From contig JBMOPC010000001.1 of NCBI GenBank assembly GCA_049323915.1, positions 72,398 through 136,397 on the forward strand: a stretch of DNA of 64,000 bases, written 5' to 3'. The notes below the pieces were generated by a model. That model saw only the letters and a program-made list of their open reading frames with translations, had not been told where the DNA came from and made no database searches. Below, in pieces: positions 25,800 to 34,088 of the stretch (position 1 is the stretch's first letter; every line of letters starts with the position of its first letter). The DNA comes from BRHc4a sp049323915 (GTDB lineage Bacteria > Bacillota > Desulfotomaculia > Desulfotomaculales > Desulfocucumaceae). A program made the translations under genes and the position numbers.

Positions 25800-26105
25800 A
25801 TGCTTAGAGAGCTTTTCCTGGGTTTTATCCGGGTACACATCCTTTACCATGCCTCCCTGAGCCAGGTTTACGGGCTGGAGCTTATGGAAGAACTGGAAAG
25901 CCACGGCTATCCCGTAAGCCCCGGCACCATGTACCCAATACTGAATAAACTGGAGCAAAGCGGCCTCCTGGTATCGGAGAAGGTCAATGCTGAAGGCAAA
26001 ATAAGAAAATACTACAGCATTACTAATGCCGGCAGTGAGGTCTTAAAAGAAGCGCGGGAAAAAATCCGGGAGCTTGCCCGTGAAGTGCTGGAAGGAGATT
26101 TGTAA
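25800..26105 (+). CDS. PadR-family transcriptional regulator
   Basis: Winged-helix protein of 101 residues with the PadR pattern: a first helix LRELFLGFIRVHILYHAS, then VYGLELMEELESHGYPVSPGTMYPILNKLEQSGLL spread over the DNA-recognition part, and a C-terminal helix LKEAREKIRELAREVLEG. I chose ATG 25800 behind GGGGTG; GTG 25791 is in frame three codons earlier. It is followed at 80 bases by the ABC-type pair fetAB in the same direction, which it may control. Its ligand is unknown. Confidence 0.88.
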   Translation: MLRELFLGFIRVHILYHASLSQVYGLELMEELESHGYPVSPGTMYPILNKLEQSGLLVSEKVNAEGKIRKYYSITNAGSEVLKEAREKIRELAREVLEGDL

Positions 26106-26184
26106 GTCTATACCGGTGCACCGCCCGGGTCAGGGGAAAAGTGATGGAATTGGCCGTTGAAATACTGGAGGAGAGACAGAAATT

Positions 26185-26841
26185 ATGCTGTTTGTGTTTA
26201 GAGAAATAGTTTTTGAAATGGGTGTGCAGCCAATACGGCGGCTATCGATTTCAGGCCAGGTTGACAGTGGCGGCGTTTTGGTGGTGCGCGGCCCTTCGGG
26301 ATCAGGCAAGTCGACACTTCTCAGGATATTGTCCAGGCTTAGGGACTGTGAGGGAGGGGAGGTCTTTCTTAAGGGGGAGGACTGGCGGCGGATACCCGTG
26401 ACGTACTGGCGGTCCGCAGTGCATTACCTTGCCCAAAGGCCGGTTTTATTCGACGGGACGATTGCCGATAATCTAAGCAGGCCCTTTGAGGCCCGCATAC
26501 ACTCTAAAAGTAGGTTTGACCCGGAAAAGGCAAGGGACATTTTAACAAGTCTGATGGTAGATCCCGGACTGTGGAATCAGGATGCCAGGACAGTGTCGGG
26601 AGGAGAGGCGGCAAGGGTTGCCTTTGCCAGGTCCATTTTAATAGACCCTGTGGTGCTAATACTGGATGAACCCACATCTTCACTTGATGATTTTTCTCAA
26701 AAAGCTTTTTACAGTGTGTTGTCCGCATGGCTTAAAAGCCCTGAAAAAGCCGCGATACTGGTCACCCATAACAATGCTTACAATTACCTGCCCAAGGTCT
26801 CATTCCTGGACATTGATTCAAACAGTGGAGGTGATCAGTAA
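26185..26841 (+). CDS. fetA: FetA/YbbL-like ABC transporter ATP-binding protein
   Basis: ABC ATPase of 218 residues with Walker A GPSGSGKST (residues 36-44), Q-loop region HYLAQRPVLFDGT, signature VSGGEAARVAFARS, Walker B LILDEPTSSLD and the switch histidine in VTHNNAYNY. It pairs with the downstream permease, whose ATG overlaps its TAA. FetAB of Escherichia coli exports iron and protects against oxidative stress; iron as substrate here is by homology only. ATG 26185 follows GGAGGAGAG. Confidence 0.87.
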   Translation: MLFVFREIVFEMGVQPIRRLSISGQVDSGGVLVVRGPSGSGKSTLLRILSRLRDCEGGEVFLKGEDWRRIPVTYWRSAVHYLAQRPVLFDGTIADNLSRPFEARIHSKSRFDPEKARDILTSLMVDPGLWNQDARTVSGGEAARVAFARSILIDPVVLILDEPTSSLDDFSQKAFYSVLSAWLKSPEKAAILVTHNNAYNYLPKVSFLDIDSNSGGDQ

Positions 26842-27644
26842 TGGATAATTCCACTATTCCTATATCGAACTACCAACTGGCCTTTACAGTAATTCTGGTG
26901 CTTATAACAGGAGGAATATCCTCCTTTTTAAAGCTGGGCCTCTTACAGCCGCTGCTCTGGGGCACCGTCCGGACTTTTGTGCAGCTTACGCTGGTGGGGT
27001 ATGCCCTTACATACATTTTTAGCATCAACAGCCTGTGGCTGGTTTTAGTATTGATAACAGTAATGTGTTTTATAGCTTCAAAAACTGCGGTAAAGCGAAC
27101 CCCCAGCGTACCATATTATCCAGGCGCGCTTGCATTTGTCTCCCTGCTGGCCAGCACCTACCTCGTCGGGTCATTTGTGACGGTACTGATTATTTCCCCT
27201 GATCCCTGGTATTCCGCCAGAATCGTCATACCTATCTTCGGCATGATCCTTGGAAACTCCATGAACGGCATAGCCATTTCTCTGGACCGGCTGTACAGCG
27301 AGGCAAGGTCAAGGGCATCTGAAATAGAAGCAATGCTTACCTTCGGGGCCACACCCTGGGAAGCCGTCAGGCACAGCGTCAGGGAAGCCCTTAGAGCGGG
27401 CATGACCCCCACCATCAACTCCCTTATGGTGGTGGGACTGGTCAGCCTGCCTGGAATGATGACCGGGCAGATATTGGGCGGTGCAGACCCCAGGGAGGCG
27501 GTGAGATACCAGATAGTGGTCATGCTGATGATTGCGGCGGCCGTTGCCATAGGCTGCCTTATAATGGTGGGCATGTCCTATAAAAAACTTTTCAGCCATG
27601 ACGGAGCGCTGAAGCCCTTCATGCTGGAAAGCAGGAAAATATAA
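26841..27644 (+). CDS. fetB: FetB/YbbM-like permease (UPF0014 family)
   Basis: Membrane protein of 267 residues with about seven helices. It has the family motifs LLWGTVRTFVQLTLVGYAL, PIFGMILGNSMNGIAISLDRL, MLTFGATPWEA, and INSLMVVGLVSLPGMMTGQILGG split over the last helices. It forms the membrane part of the exporter with the preceding ATPase, to which it is translationally coupled. The UPF0014 family is recognised clearly; the metal specificity is inferred from E. coli FetAB. Confidence 0.88.
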   Translation: MDNSTIPISNYQLAFTVILVLITGGISSFLKLGLLQPLLWGTVRTFVQLTLVGYALTYIFSINSLWLVLVLITVMCFIASKTAVKRTPSVPYYPGALAFVSLLASTYLVGSFVTVLIISPDPWYSARIVIPIFGMILGNSMNGIAISLDRLYSEARSRASEIEAMLTFGATPWEAVRHSVREALRAGMTPTINSLMVVGLVSLPGMMTGQILGGADPREAVRYQIVVMLMIAAAVAIGCLIMVGMSYKKLFSHDGALKPFMLESRKI

Positions 27645-27647
27645 TAA

Positions 27648-27669
27648 AAAGAGCCTCAAAAGGCCCTTT
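27648..27669 (-). terminator. Weak hairpin between fetB and the YeiH operon
   Basis: AAAG-A-GCCT and AGGC-C-CTTT form a stem with one A-C mismatch on the plus strand but a G-T wobble on the minus strand, followed there by TTATTAT. The orientation fits the end of the minus-strand transporter operon better than the end of fetB. The T-run is imperfect. Confidence 0.4.
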
Positions 27670-27723
27670 AAAAAATATTGTCAGTCCAGGTGACAATTTA
27701 ATTGAAAAGCAGCACCATAGCTG

Positions 27724-27870
27724 TTAGTAAAATACCAGTATGATTATCAGAATGACAAGTGCCAGAGACAACACCACGTAGTCCTCGGCCCTTTCGGTGG
27801 CAAACAGCATAACACGGTGGCGGTCACTGTCAGCATGGCCTTCTTGATTATGGGGAATTTTTTCTCTCAT
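27724..27870 (-). CDS. Small single-helix membrane protein downstream of a YeiH-type transporter
   Basis: A 48-residue frame on the minus strand, too short for usual gene calling. A charged N-terminus (MREKIPHNQEG, then DRHRVMLFATERAEDYVV) precedes a hydrophobic C-terminal helix (LSLALVILIIILVFY). GGGGGG lies at the right distance upstream of its ATG, and the gene starts 17 bases after the stop of the transporter gene at 27888-29018. A similar gene (29714-29815) follows the second YeiH-type transporter, and both share a basic-R-x-DY(M/V)V pattern before the helix. A small accessory subunit of the transporter is my inference. Confidence 0.6.
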   Translation of the reverse strand: MREKIPHNQEGHADSDRHRVMLFATERAEDYVVLSLALVILIIILVFY

Positions 27871-27887
27871 GACTTGCCCCCCCGGTT

Positions 27888-29018
27888 TTATGGCTGCTCG
27901 GGAATTATCAACAACACCACTATTAATGCCACCACGGCTTTTAGAAAGGCGGCCGTGGTGCCCACGGCCAGGGGTTTGCCCCCGGCTTTCCTAAGTTCTG
28001 CAATTGAAATCTGCATGCCGAGGCCGGTGAGGCCGATGGCGAAGAACCAGCTGTAAAGCTTCCTGATCAGAATCAGCTCCGGGGATGGAGGGGTGGTAGG
28101 CCCCAGAACGCCGAAAGATGTAAGCAGCACCATAACCAGAAAACCTATTACGAAAACCGGAAACCTGCTCCATAGACCAGTGTTGATATTGAAGTCGTCA
28201 TCAGGCTGCTTGGCCTGGCGGCTGGTATAAACCGCCAGTGCCAGGACAACAAAGGGAAGAAAAATAACCCTCACCAGATTGTATATCTCGCCGGTTTTGA
28301 GACTAATGGACGGCTGGCTGGCCGTGCCGGGGTCAAATGCCAGGCAGACTGCAAGCACCTGGCCCGAGCTTAGAATGCCGGTGCCGGCCCACACTCCGAA
28401 CTGGTGAGGGCTTAAGCCCGCCATGTATCCCACTATTGGAAAAATAAACAATGACGCCAGCCCAAAGGAAAGTATGGTGGCAATGGAAAAAACAACGTCG
28501 GTGGTTTTGGCCCTTACTGCGGGAGCTGTGGCCACGATGGCCGATATGCCGCATACCGCGGTCCCGGCTGAAAGCACGGCCGCCGACCCCGGGTCCATAC
28601 CATACTTTTTACCCAGCCACATGGTAAAGGAAAGGGTCAAAAAAACAAATGCAAGCACTATGATTACCGCTTTGCCGCCAAGCAGCACCACGTCGGTGAT
28701 GCTGTAAAGCGACCCGAGGAGAATAACCCCCAGCTTTATAAACACGCGGGATGTTTTAATCCCCGGCTGGGCCCAGGAAGGTATGCCGAATATATTGCCT
28801 ATAATCATACCGGCTACAATTGAAAGCAGTATGTAATTAAGGCGCAGAATGTCGATAAGGAATTTTTTGGCGTATGCATTGCCCGCAAAATAAGTCTCCA
28901 GCCCGGCCCACTGGGGAATGCCTATGTCAGTTCCGCCCCTGGTGAAAACGGCGATGGCAAACATCAGCAGTATTCCGGGAAATGTTTTTATCAGAAGATG
29001 TAAATTGCTGATCTGCAA
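27888..29018 (-). CDS. YeiH-family (PF03601) putative anion exporter
   Basis: Membrane protein of 376 residues with about ten helices, of the conserved family often annotated as putative sulfate exporter. Recognisable family segments are LNYILLSIVAGMIIGN, the SAGTAVCGISAIVATAPAVRAK motif, TGILSSGQVLAV and the C-terminal GLGMQISIAELRKAGGKP. The start is a TTG complementary to 29016-29018, seven bases behind AGAGG. It is related to the protein at 29849, with a universal stress protein gene between them. The transported ion is not established for the family. Confidence 0.82.
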   Translation of the reverse strand: MQISNLHLLIKTFPGILLMFAIAVFTRGGTDIGIPQWAGLETYFAGNAYAKKFLIDILRLNYILLSIVAGMIIGNIFGIPSWAQPGIKTSRVFIKLGVILLGSLYSITDVVLLGGKAVIIVLAFVFLTLSFTMWLGKKYGMDPGSAAVLSAGTAVCGISAIVATAPAVRAKTTDVVFSIATILSFGLASLFIFPIVGYMAGLSPHQFGVWAGTGILSSGQVLAVCLAFDPGTASQPSISLKTGEIYNLVRVIFLPFVVLALAVYTSRQAKQPDDDFNINTGLWSRFPVFVIGFLVMVLLTSFGVLGPTTPPSPELILIRKLYSWFFAIGLTGLGMQISIAELRKAGGKPLAVGTTAAFLKAVVALIVVLLIIPEQP

Positions 29019-29127
29019 AATGCTACCTCTCCCGTTATGGCTTTAAATCGCCCGTCAGCTAATATTATATCAGTTATTTGACATTGAACGACCATATTTA
29101 CAAAAAAAATGGAAGCATAAAAGCAGC

Positions 29128-29162
29128 AAGGCGCGAAAAGCTATTCCACCTTTACGCGCCTT
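29128..29162. terminator. Hairpin between the Usp and YeiH genes
   Basis: AAGGCGCG (29128-29135) is inverted as CGCGCCTT (29155-29162) around a 19-base loop, just past the Usp stop. No clear T-run follows on either strand, so termination is uncertain. Confidence 0.4.
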
Positions 29163-29176
29163 ATCACAAAATATTT

Positions 29177-29623
29177 TCAGTTGAAAATAAACAGTGAGCA
29201 CGGTAGCCTGGCGATTAGATACTCCCTGGTTTTAGTGGAGGTATTGCCAATCTTAACCCCCTGCTTTCTGCCAATCATAACCAAGTCGTACTGTCCTGAC
29301 TCAGCCTCTTTTACAATTTCAGGCCCCGTTTTCCCCCCGGCCGTCATATAATTGGTGTTTAACTCATCTGATCCAGCGGCCCTGTCAAACAGCTCAAAGG
29401 CGCTGTTTTTCTGCTCCTCCGCCAGCTCATTTATGTATTTTACAAACTGGTCCTTGGTTACGGAACTGGCCAGCGTATCCATGTAACCATAGTGAGACAG
29501 TCCGGTTTCAAGCACGTGAATCAATGTTACAGGGACATGCTGCCGGCTTATCAGCCAGACCATTTTTTCCACTGACTTCAGGGATTCGCTTCCGTGAAGC
29601 GCCACCAGAATCTTCTTGAACAC
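29177..29623 (-). CDS. Universal stress protein (UspA) family
   Basis: Protein of 148 residues with the UspA fold: KKILVALHGSESLKSVEKM at the N-terminus, VTLIHVLE, GPEIVKEAESGQYDLVMIGRKQG, and a C-terminal EYLIARLPCSLFIFN. The ATP-type loop is only partly like G-2x-G-9x-G-(S/T). GTG start behind AGGAGG. Its position between two YeiH-type transporters suggests a regulatory role on one of them, as other membrane transporters have linked Usp domains; this is inference. Confidence 0.8.
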   Translation of the reverse strand: MFKKILVALHGSESLKSVEKMVWLISRQHVPVTLIHVLETGLSHYGYMDTLASSVTKDQFVKYINELAEEQKNSAFELFDRAAGSDELNTNYMTAGGKTGPEIVKEAESGQYDLVMIGRKQGVKIGNTSTKTREYLIARLPCSLFIFN

Positions 29624-29713
29624 AGCAGACCTCCTGAAAACCAGTTTAAATTATTATGGCAGGGTTGGGTCTTTTTATAACCGCCCTGCCACACCAATCA
29701 ACTTCCTTATTAA

Positions 29714-29815
29714 TCAGACAGCCACCTTAACAACCATCAGCAATAAAACGCCCAGCCCTATAACCATGTAATCCTGCTTACGGACCTTGCGGTCTTCACT
29801 CCTGGGGTCGGACAT
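29714..29815 (-). CDS. Tiny single-helix membrane protein downstream of the second YeiH-type transporter
   Basis: A 33-residue frame (MSDPRSEDRKVRKQDY, then MVIGLGVLLLMVVKVAV) with an excellent ribosome site, AAGGAGG, upstream of the ATG. A charged head is followed by one helix. It starts 33 bases after the stop of the transporter gene at 29849 and is in the same direction. It parallels the small gene at 27724-27870 in size, position and the basic-DY-helix layout. I know of no named family. Confidence 0.6.
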   Translation of the reverse strand: MSDPRSEDRKVRKQDYMVIGLGVLLLMVVKVAV

Positions 29816-29848
29816 GAAACACACCTCCTTGATGAATACTGCTTTACT

Positions 29849-30922
29849 TTACAGCGGCAGGAACCACTTGATGGCAATCAGCGCCAGCACCGCCTTGACA
29901 AGGCCCACTATAAAGCCGAGTATGATGCCGTCCTTACCGGCCGCCTTCATATCGGAGAACCTTGTTGTAAGTCCTATGCTGGCAAAGCCCAGAGAGAAAG
30001 CCCAAATCATAACCTTGTCGGCCATTAGAAGCTCGGCCTTGGTGAACATTCCGGCGGTGTTTGCCAGAACTGCCAGCATAAAGGCGATGATGAACAATGG
30101 GAATTTGTCCATGATGAACTGGGTCTTATTGATGTTTTCGCTGCTGGAAGTGGACCCGCGCAGAACAATAAGAACAACGGCCAGAACAACAAAGGGCAGG
30201 AGGACGACGCGCCCCATATTGAATATACCCGCCAAAAGACCTGCTTCCTTTCCGAAGGCGAAACCTGCAGCCAGAACCTGCGCCGAGTTGACGATACCGA
30301 CTCCAACCCAGGCCCCGAACTGGTTTTGGGTAAGTCCCAGCGCGTGTCCTATATATGGCATTGTGAACAGCGCCAGCATCCCGAAAATAAGTATCGTCGC
30401 AATGCCGTAAGCCATCTCCTGGCCCCTGGCCCTTAAGGCGGGGCCGGTGGCAACAATGGCCGACACGCCGCAGACAGAAAACCCGGAGGCTAGGCAGCCG
30501 CCAAGCTCATCGCTCATTTTGAAGTGTTTGCGTATGGCAAAAAGGAGGGCAACGGTGCCGAAAAGCGTTATGGTGATGAAAACCATGCTTACGGTTCCCA
30601 CCTTGACCAGGGAGGCAAGGGTGTACTTTGTGCCCATTACCACTATACCAGTCTTGGTCATAACGGTGGAGTATTTCAGGCCCGGTTCCAATACGTTCGG
30701 TATGCCAACGGTGTTGCGGATAATCATACCTATAATAATGGCCAGAAGCACGTAGTTCAGAAGGACTACATCATAAAACTTTTTGTAGTTTTTCTTCAGG
30801 TAAGCGTCGCCGTACCAGGCGATAACAGCCACCACAACCACCAGCAGCAGGCCGGGTATAGCCTCCAATACAGCCTTCCCGAAATTCTCCTGCCGTTCAA
30901 CAGTCTTTGCATCCACACTCAT
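29849..30922 (-). CDS. Second YeiH-family (PF03601) putative anion exporter
   Basis: Membrane protein of 357 residues, paralogous to the one at 27888. Family segments are LNYVLLAIIIGMIIRN, LASGFSVCGVSAIVATGPALRARG, GVGIVNSAQVLAAGFAFG and GFASIGLTTRFSDMKAAGKDG. I placed the start at the ATG complementary to 30920-30922. An in-frame GTG four codons upstream (30934) lies too close to GAAGGGG to be preferred. It leads a minus-strand group of transporter, tiny helix protein, Usp, transporter and tiny helix protein, with opposite polarity to the signalling genes at 31.8 kb. Confidence 0.82.
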   Translation of the reverse strand: MSVDAKTVERQENFGKAVLEAIPGLLLVVVVAVIAWYGDAYLKKNYKKFYDVVLLNYVLLAIIIGMIIRNTVGIPNVLEPGLKYSTVMTKTGIVVMGTKYTLASLVKVGTVSMVFITITLFGTVALLFAIRKHFKMSDELGGCLASGFSVCGVSAIVATGPALRARGQEMAYGIATILIFGMLALFTMPYIGHALGLTQNQFGAWVGVGIVNSAQVLAAGFAFGKEAGLLAGIFNMGRVVLLPFVVLAVVLIVLRGSTSSSENINKTQFIMDKFPLFIIAFMLAVLANTAGMFTKAELLMADKVMIWAFSLGFASIGLTTRFSDMKAAGKDGIILGFIVGLVKAVLALIAIKWFLPL

Positions 30923-31017
30923 TTCTGATAACACCCCTTCGATAAGATAATTAGATAAAATATAGCGGGTTAATTTTTTTTATATTTCACCTCACTTTGG
31001 GACAACTTCTTTTGCAG

Positions 31018-31479
31018 TTAGTAAACCGACAAGGTGGGCATGGTAGAGTATAACTTCCCGGATTTATTGTCTGTAATGGCCGATACTCTTAAAACTCCCT
31101 TTTCGTCATATGCGCCTGCCACCACCACTTCACTATCCGGCGCGATTTGAGGTACAATTTCCCCCTTTCGTGCATACTTTAAAAAACTGCAGTCTATTTG
31201 TCTGCCTCCTGAATTAACTAAAATATCCCCTGTAATGGCATTCAGTCCGTCTACATTTTTTCTCTCCAGTCTGCAATTTAATAAATATCCCTGGATTGAA
31301 ACTTCCTGTGGTATTTTTGAGCTTTTTATCATCCTGTTAAAATAACTTACATTATACATCAATACTGGCAGCAGCACGAAAACTACGGGGGTAAGGCACA
31401 ACACCAGTATGAAAATCCAGCCATACCATTTGATAAGTTTCTCTATTTGATCATTTTGAACAATTGCATTTTCGATCAT
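31018..31479 (-). CDS. Unrecognised membrane-anchored protein
   Basis: A 153-residue protein with a single N-terminal membrane helix (about residues 20-42, WIFILVLCLTPVVFVLLPVL). A soluble beta-rich domain follows (VSIQGYLLNCRLERKNVDGL, ILVNSGGRQIDCSFLKYARKG, VVVAGAYDEKGVLRVSAITD), resembling an OB-fold. GGGGAG precedes its ATG. It is upstream of, and in the same direction as, the second YeiH-type transporter, but 96 bases separate them. I do not recognise a family. Confidence 0.7.
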   Translation of the reverse strand: MIENAIVQNDQIEKLIKWYGWIFILVLCLTPVVFVLLPVLMYNVSYFNRMIKSSKIPQEVSIQGYLLNCRLERKNVDGLNAITGDILVNSGGRQIDCSFLKYARKGEIVPQIAPDSEVVVAGAYDEKGVLRVSAITDNKSGKLYSTMPTLSVY

Positions 31480-31629
31480 AAAACTCCCCGCCGATAAAAT
31501 ATTTATTTTAAGATGTACTGCGAAACCATGTTGTCAATCATAATTTAAAACCTTTTGATTAAAGGGTCAATGCAGTTAATGGAGTGTGGCTCTTTTGATT
31601 TACACAATGAAATTAAGATGTCAGCCACC

Positions 31630-31690
31630 CGACAGATATGTGTCGCCCACCTGACATGTATGTGTCATACCCCTGACACTTTTGTGTCAG
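31630..31690. repeat. Three TGACA-N6-TGTCA hairpins at exact 22-base period
   Basis: CGACA-N6-TGTCG (31630-31645), TGACA-N6-TGTCA (31652-31667) and TGACA-N6-TGTCA (31674-31689) lie in a row, each 22 bases apart. This could be the multiple transposase-site end of a lost IS21-type element, whose termini carry such repeats, or an operator array for the kinase gene 157 bases downstream. The rest of the gap 31480-31846 shows no gene that I can support; a minus-strand frame ending here with many R and K residues may be the tail of a lost transposase. Confidence 0.65.
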
Positions 31691-31846
31691 TTTTCGTTTT
31701 TTGGGCGGCAGGCTTTTAGACCGGCGCAGCGAGGAATTTATATCCTCGGCCATTAAAGAGGAAATCATTTTCCGGTGTCGAAAGAACAATGAGTGATGTT
31801 TAATATACTGAACAGTATTTAACAAATAATCTAATTGGTGGGCTAT

Positions 31847-33451
31847 ATGTTATTAAATAAAAGACAATTATATCTACTGGCTATATTGCTTATTTTATTG
31901 CTGGCAATCACGGCATACCTCCTTAAACAGTCTTTTGCATCTTTAAAAGTGTCCAGGGAGCTTGACCTGAATTTCAAGCGTGAAGTCCAATATGGCAAAG
32001 TTTATACAGAAGTCATTAAACTCACCGAAAATGTACAGGACTACATCCTTTTTTCGGATATCAGGAACCTGGATGATTTCAGGAGAAACAGCGCTGTAAC
32101 CATAAAAAATCAAATGGAACTTCTTAATGTTGCAAGCCCCTCCAAAAAACAGGAAGTGGAGGAGCTGATTGAATATACCAGAGCATATTCCTCCTTTGTT
32201 GAAAAGGAAGTTGTACCTCTTATACAGTCTAAAAGCGGCCGTGACGCCGATATAAAGTACCTTCAGCTCCGCCACAAGGATTATGCCAAAGATCTGAAAA
32301 ATAAGGCCGACAGTGTAACAGCCGCAGGCCGCAATGAAATGCAGGAATATATCGAGGGAAATATAATAGGCGCCGGCGGCAGGGTTACCTTTGCACTGGT
32401 ATTTATGCTGCTGGTGCTGTCAGCCCTTGCCTATCAGCTCACATCGGCACTGAAGCCTTTCATAGTCCGGCACCTCTACCTGGGAAAGCTGGCCGGCCAT
32501 ATAAAAAATGCGGTGCTTATAGTGGACCGGAATGGATCTGTCATAGAGTTAAACAGGTATGCCGCCGAGTTTTTTGGCATATCTCCGGAGACCCTGACTG
32601 GAAAGAATCTGGGCGAGGTGCCGGCGCTTTTTCCGCAGCTGCAGATCGCCACCGATCCGCTGAACAATGTGATCTTGAGGGGCCAGGAACTGACAAATCA
32701 CCGCGTTACCTATATTCACGGCGGGAGAAAACTGGAGCTGGTGGCGGACTATCTTCCGGTATTCTTTCTGAATTATTCATGCGGCGCCATCATGGTGGCG
32801 TCCCTTGCCGAGGCCCAGAAGGACAAGCATATGCTGCTGGATACACTTGAAACCGAAAGAAAAAGGATCTCCATAGAGATCCACGACTGGATTGGCAGGC
32901 ATATGTCAACCATGATTCATTCCCTGGAATATATAATGAGGCTTAATAACGCCCCCCCCGGGGATTGGAAGGACAGCCTCACCACCCTTCAGTCGCACTG
33001 CCAGAACGCAGCCATTGAAATGAGGGGGATTATGAACGACATCCACCCTTACCTTATAGACAGGGTGGGCCTGATCTCGGCGCTAGAGTCATACATTTCC
33101 ACTTTCGAGAGGCTGAACAACATCAAGGTTTACGTTCTGTACCAGGACAGATCCCTGAGGGTCAAAAAGAAGGACGAGATCATCATATACAGGATTATAC
33201 AGGAAGCCCTTGCAAACGTGTCCAAGCACTCAAGGTCAACCGAGGTGGATATTGACTTTACAGTATCCAGCGATACTTTAAAGATAGAGATATCGGACAA
33301 TGGCGGCGACGCAGGAGATTTCACGGCGGGGAACGGTCTGTGGGGCATGAAGGAACGCGCCAATCTGATCGGCGGCGATATCATCTTTTACGGCGGCAAG
33401 AAAGGTTTTAGGGTAGTCCTCACAGTTCCGGCCTCATCGGAAGGAGGTTGA
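31847..33451 (+). CDS. NarL-type membrane sensor histidine kinase
   Basis: Protein of 534 residues. Helix 1 (about 10-26) and helix 2 (about 181-200) enclose a helical extracytoplasmic sensor of about 150 residues. A PAS domain (about 216-320, VDRNGSVIELNRYAAEFFG) leads to a HisKA_3 dimerisation domain with the phospho-acceptor H346 in ETERKRISIEIHDW. The ATPase domain is marked by IIQEALANVSKHS, SDNGG and GNGLWGMKERA. The start is ATG 31847 behind GGTGGG; a TTG at 31835 is in frame. The partner regulator begins four bases after its stop. The signal is unknown. Confidence 0.88.
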   Translation: MLLNKRQLYLLAILLILLLAITAYLLKQSFASLKVSRELDLNFKREVQYGKVYTEVIKLTENVQDYILFSDIRNLDDFRRNSAVTIKNQMELLNVASPSKKQEVEELIEYTRAYSSFVEKEVVPLIQSKSGRDADIKYLQLRHKDYAKDLKNKADSVTAAGRNEMQEYIEGNIIGAGGRVTFALVFMLLVLSALAYQLTSALKPFIVRHLYLGKLAGHIKNAVLIVDRNGSVIELNRYAAEFFGISPETLTGKNLGEVPALFPQLQIATDPLNNVILRGQELTNHRVTYIHGGRKLELVADYLPVFFLNYSCGAIMVASLAEAQKDKHMLLDTLETERKRISIEIHDWIGRHMSTMIHSLEYIMRLNNAPPGDWKDSLTTLQSHCQNAAIEMRGIMNDIHPYLIDRVGLISALESYISTFERLNNIKVYVLYQDRSLRVKKKDEIIIYRIIQEALANVSKHSRSTEVDIDFTVSSDTLKIEISDNGGDAGDFTAGNGLWGMKERANLIGGDIIFYGGKKGFRVVLTVPASSEGG

Positions 33452-33455
33452 AGTT

Positions 33456-34067
33456 TTGAAAATAAAGATAATGCTGGTTGAAGATCACAACGTATTCCGG
33501 CAGGGACTTAAAAAGCTTATCGAACTTGAAGAAAACATGACGGTTGTGGCCGAGGCGGGCACATTTCAGGAAGCCATTGACAGAGCAAACGGGGAAGTGG
33601 ATGTTTTGCTCCTTGATATAGGCCTGCCCGATGGTGATGGGCTGGAACTGTGCGCCAGGATTAAGGAAAAGCACCCGGGGATAAGTTTTGTGGCCCTTAC
33701 CACTTATGATGACGCCATATTCATCAAAAAGGCCATGGAGTCCTGCGTCAGCGGGTTTGTGCCCAAATACGCTTTTTTCGAGGAAATTAGATCGGCCATA
33801 ATAATGACCCACAGGGGAGGAACATATATATACCCCGGGCTGGGAACGGACAAACTTTTAAACCTTTCCGACCCCGGGCTGTCGGAGGTTGAAATTAATA
33901 TACTGCAGCTTCTTTCGTCGGGAAAAAACCAGAAAGAAATTGCCGATCAGCTTTTCATAAGCCTGTCCACCTTCAGGAGGAGATTAAACGGGATCTGTTC
34001 AAAGCTGAAGGTCAGCACCGTTGAGGAGGCCCTCACCGTAGCGGCTAAAAAGGGCCTGATCAAATAA
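33456..34067 (+). CDS. NarL/LuxR-family response regulator
   Basis: Protein of 203 residues: receiver domain with D10 and E9 acidic pocket residues, phospho-acceptor D54 in LLLDIGLPDGDGL, T in VALTTYDD, and K in GFVPKYAF. A LuxR-type helix-turn-helix follows (LSEVEINILQLLSSGKNQKEIA and LFISLSTFRRRLNGICSKL), in which the recognition helix is more basic than usual. TTG start behind GGAAGGAGG, coupled to the kinase gene. Targets are not identifiable from the window, although the divergent YeiH group and the adjacent Cache/PAS gene are candidates. Confidence 0.9.
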   Translation: MKIKIMLVEDHNVFRQGLKKLIELEENMTVVAEAGTFQEAIDRANGEVDVLLLDIGLPDGDGLELCARIKEKHPGISFVALTTYDDAIFIKKAMESCVSGFVPKYAFFEEIRSAIIMTHRGGTYIYPGLGTDKLLNLSDPGLSEVEINILQLLSSGKNQKEIADQLFISLSTFRRRLNGICSKLKVSTVEEALTVAAKKGLIK

Positions 34068-34088
34068 AACTGGGCCGGGAGAGGTTGT

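Noticed and set aside
29787..30410. 207-residue plus-strand frame opposite the second YeiH-type gene
   Set aside because: It is a shadow of a hydrophobic protein. It is rich in T, S and R and lacks any motif.
31613..31825. Minus-strand 70-residue frame over the hairpin array
   Set aside because: It runs through the repeats themselves (LTQKCQGYDTYMSGG) and has no ribosome site. At most it holds the end of a lost transposase gene.
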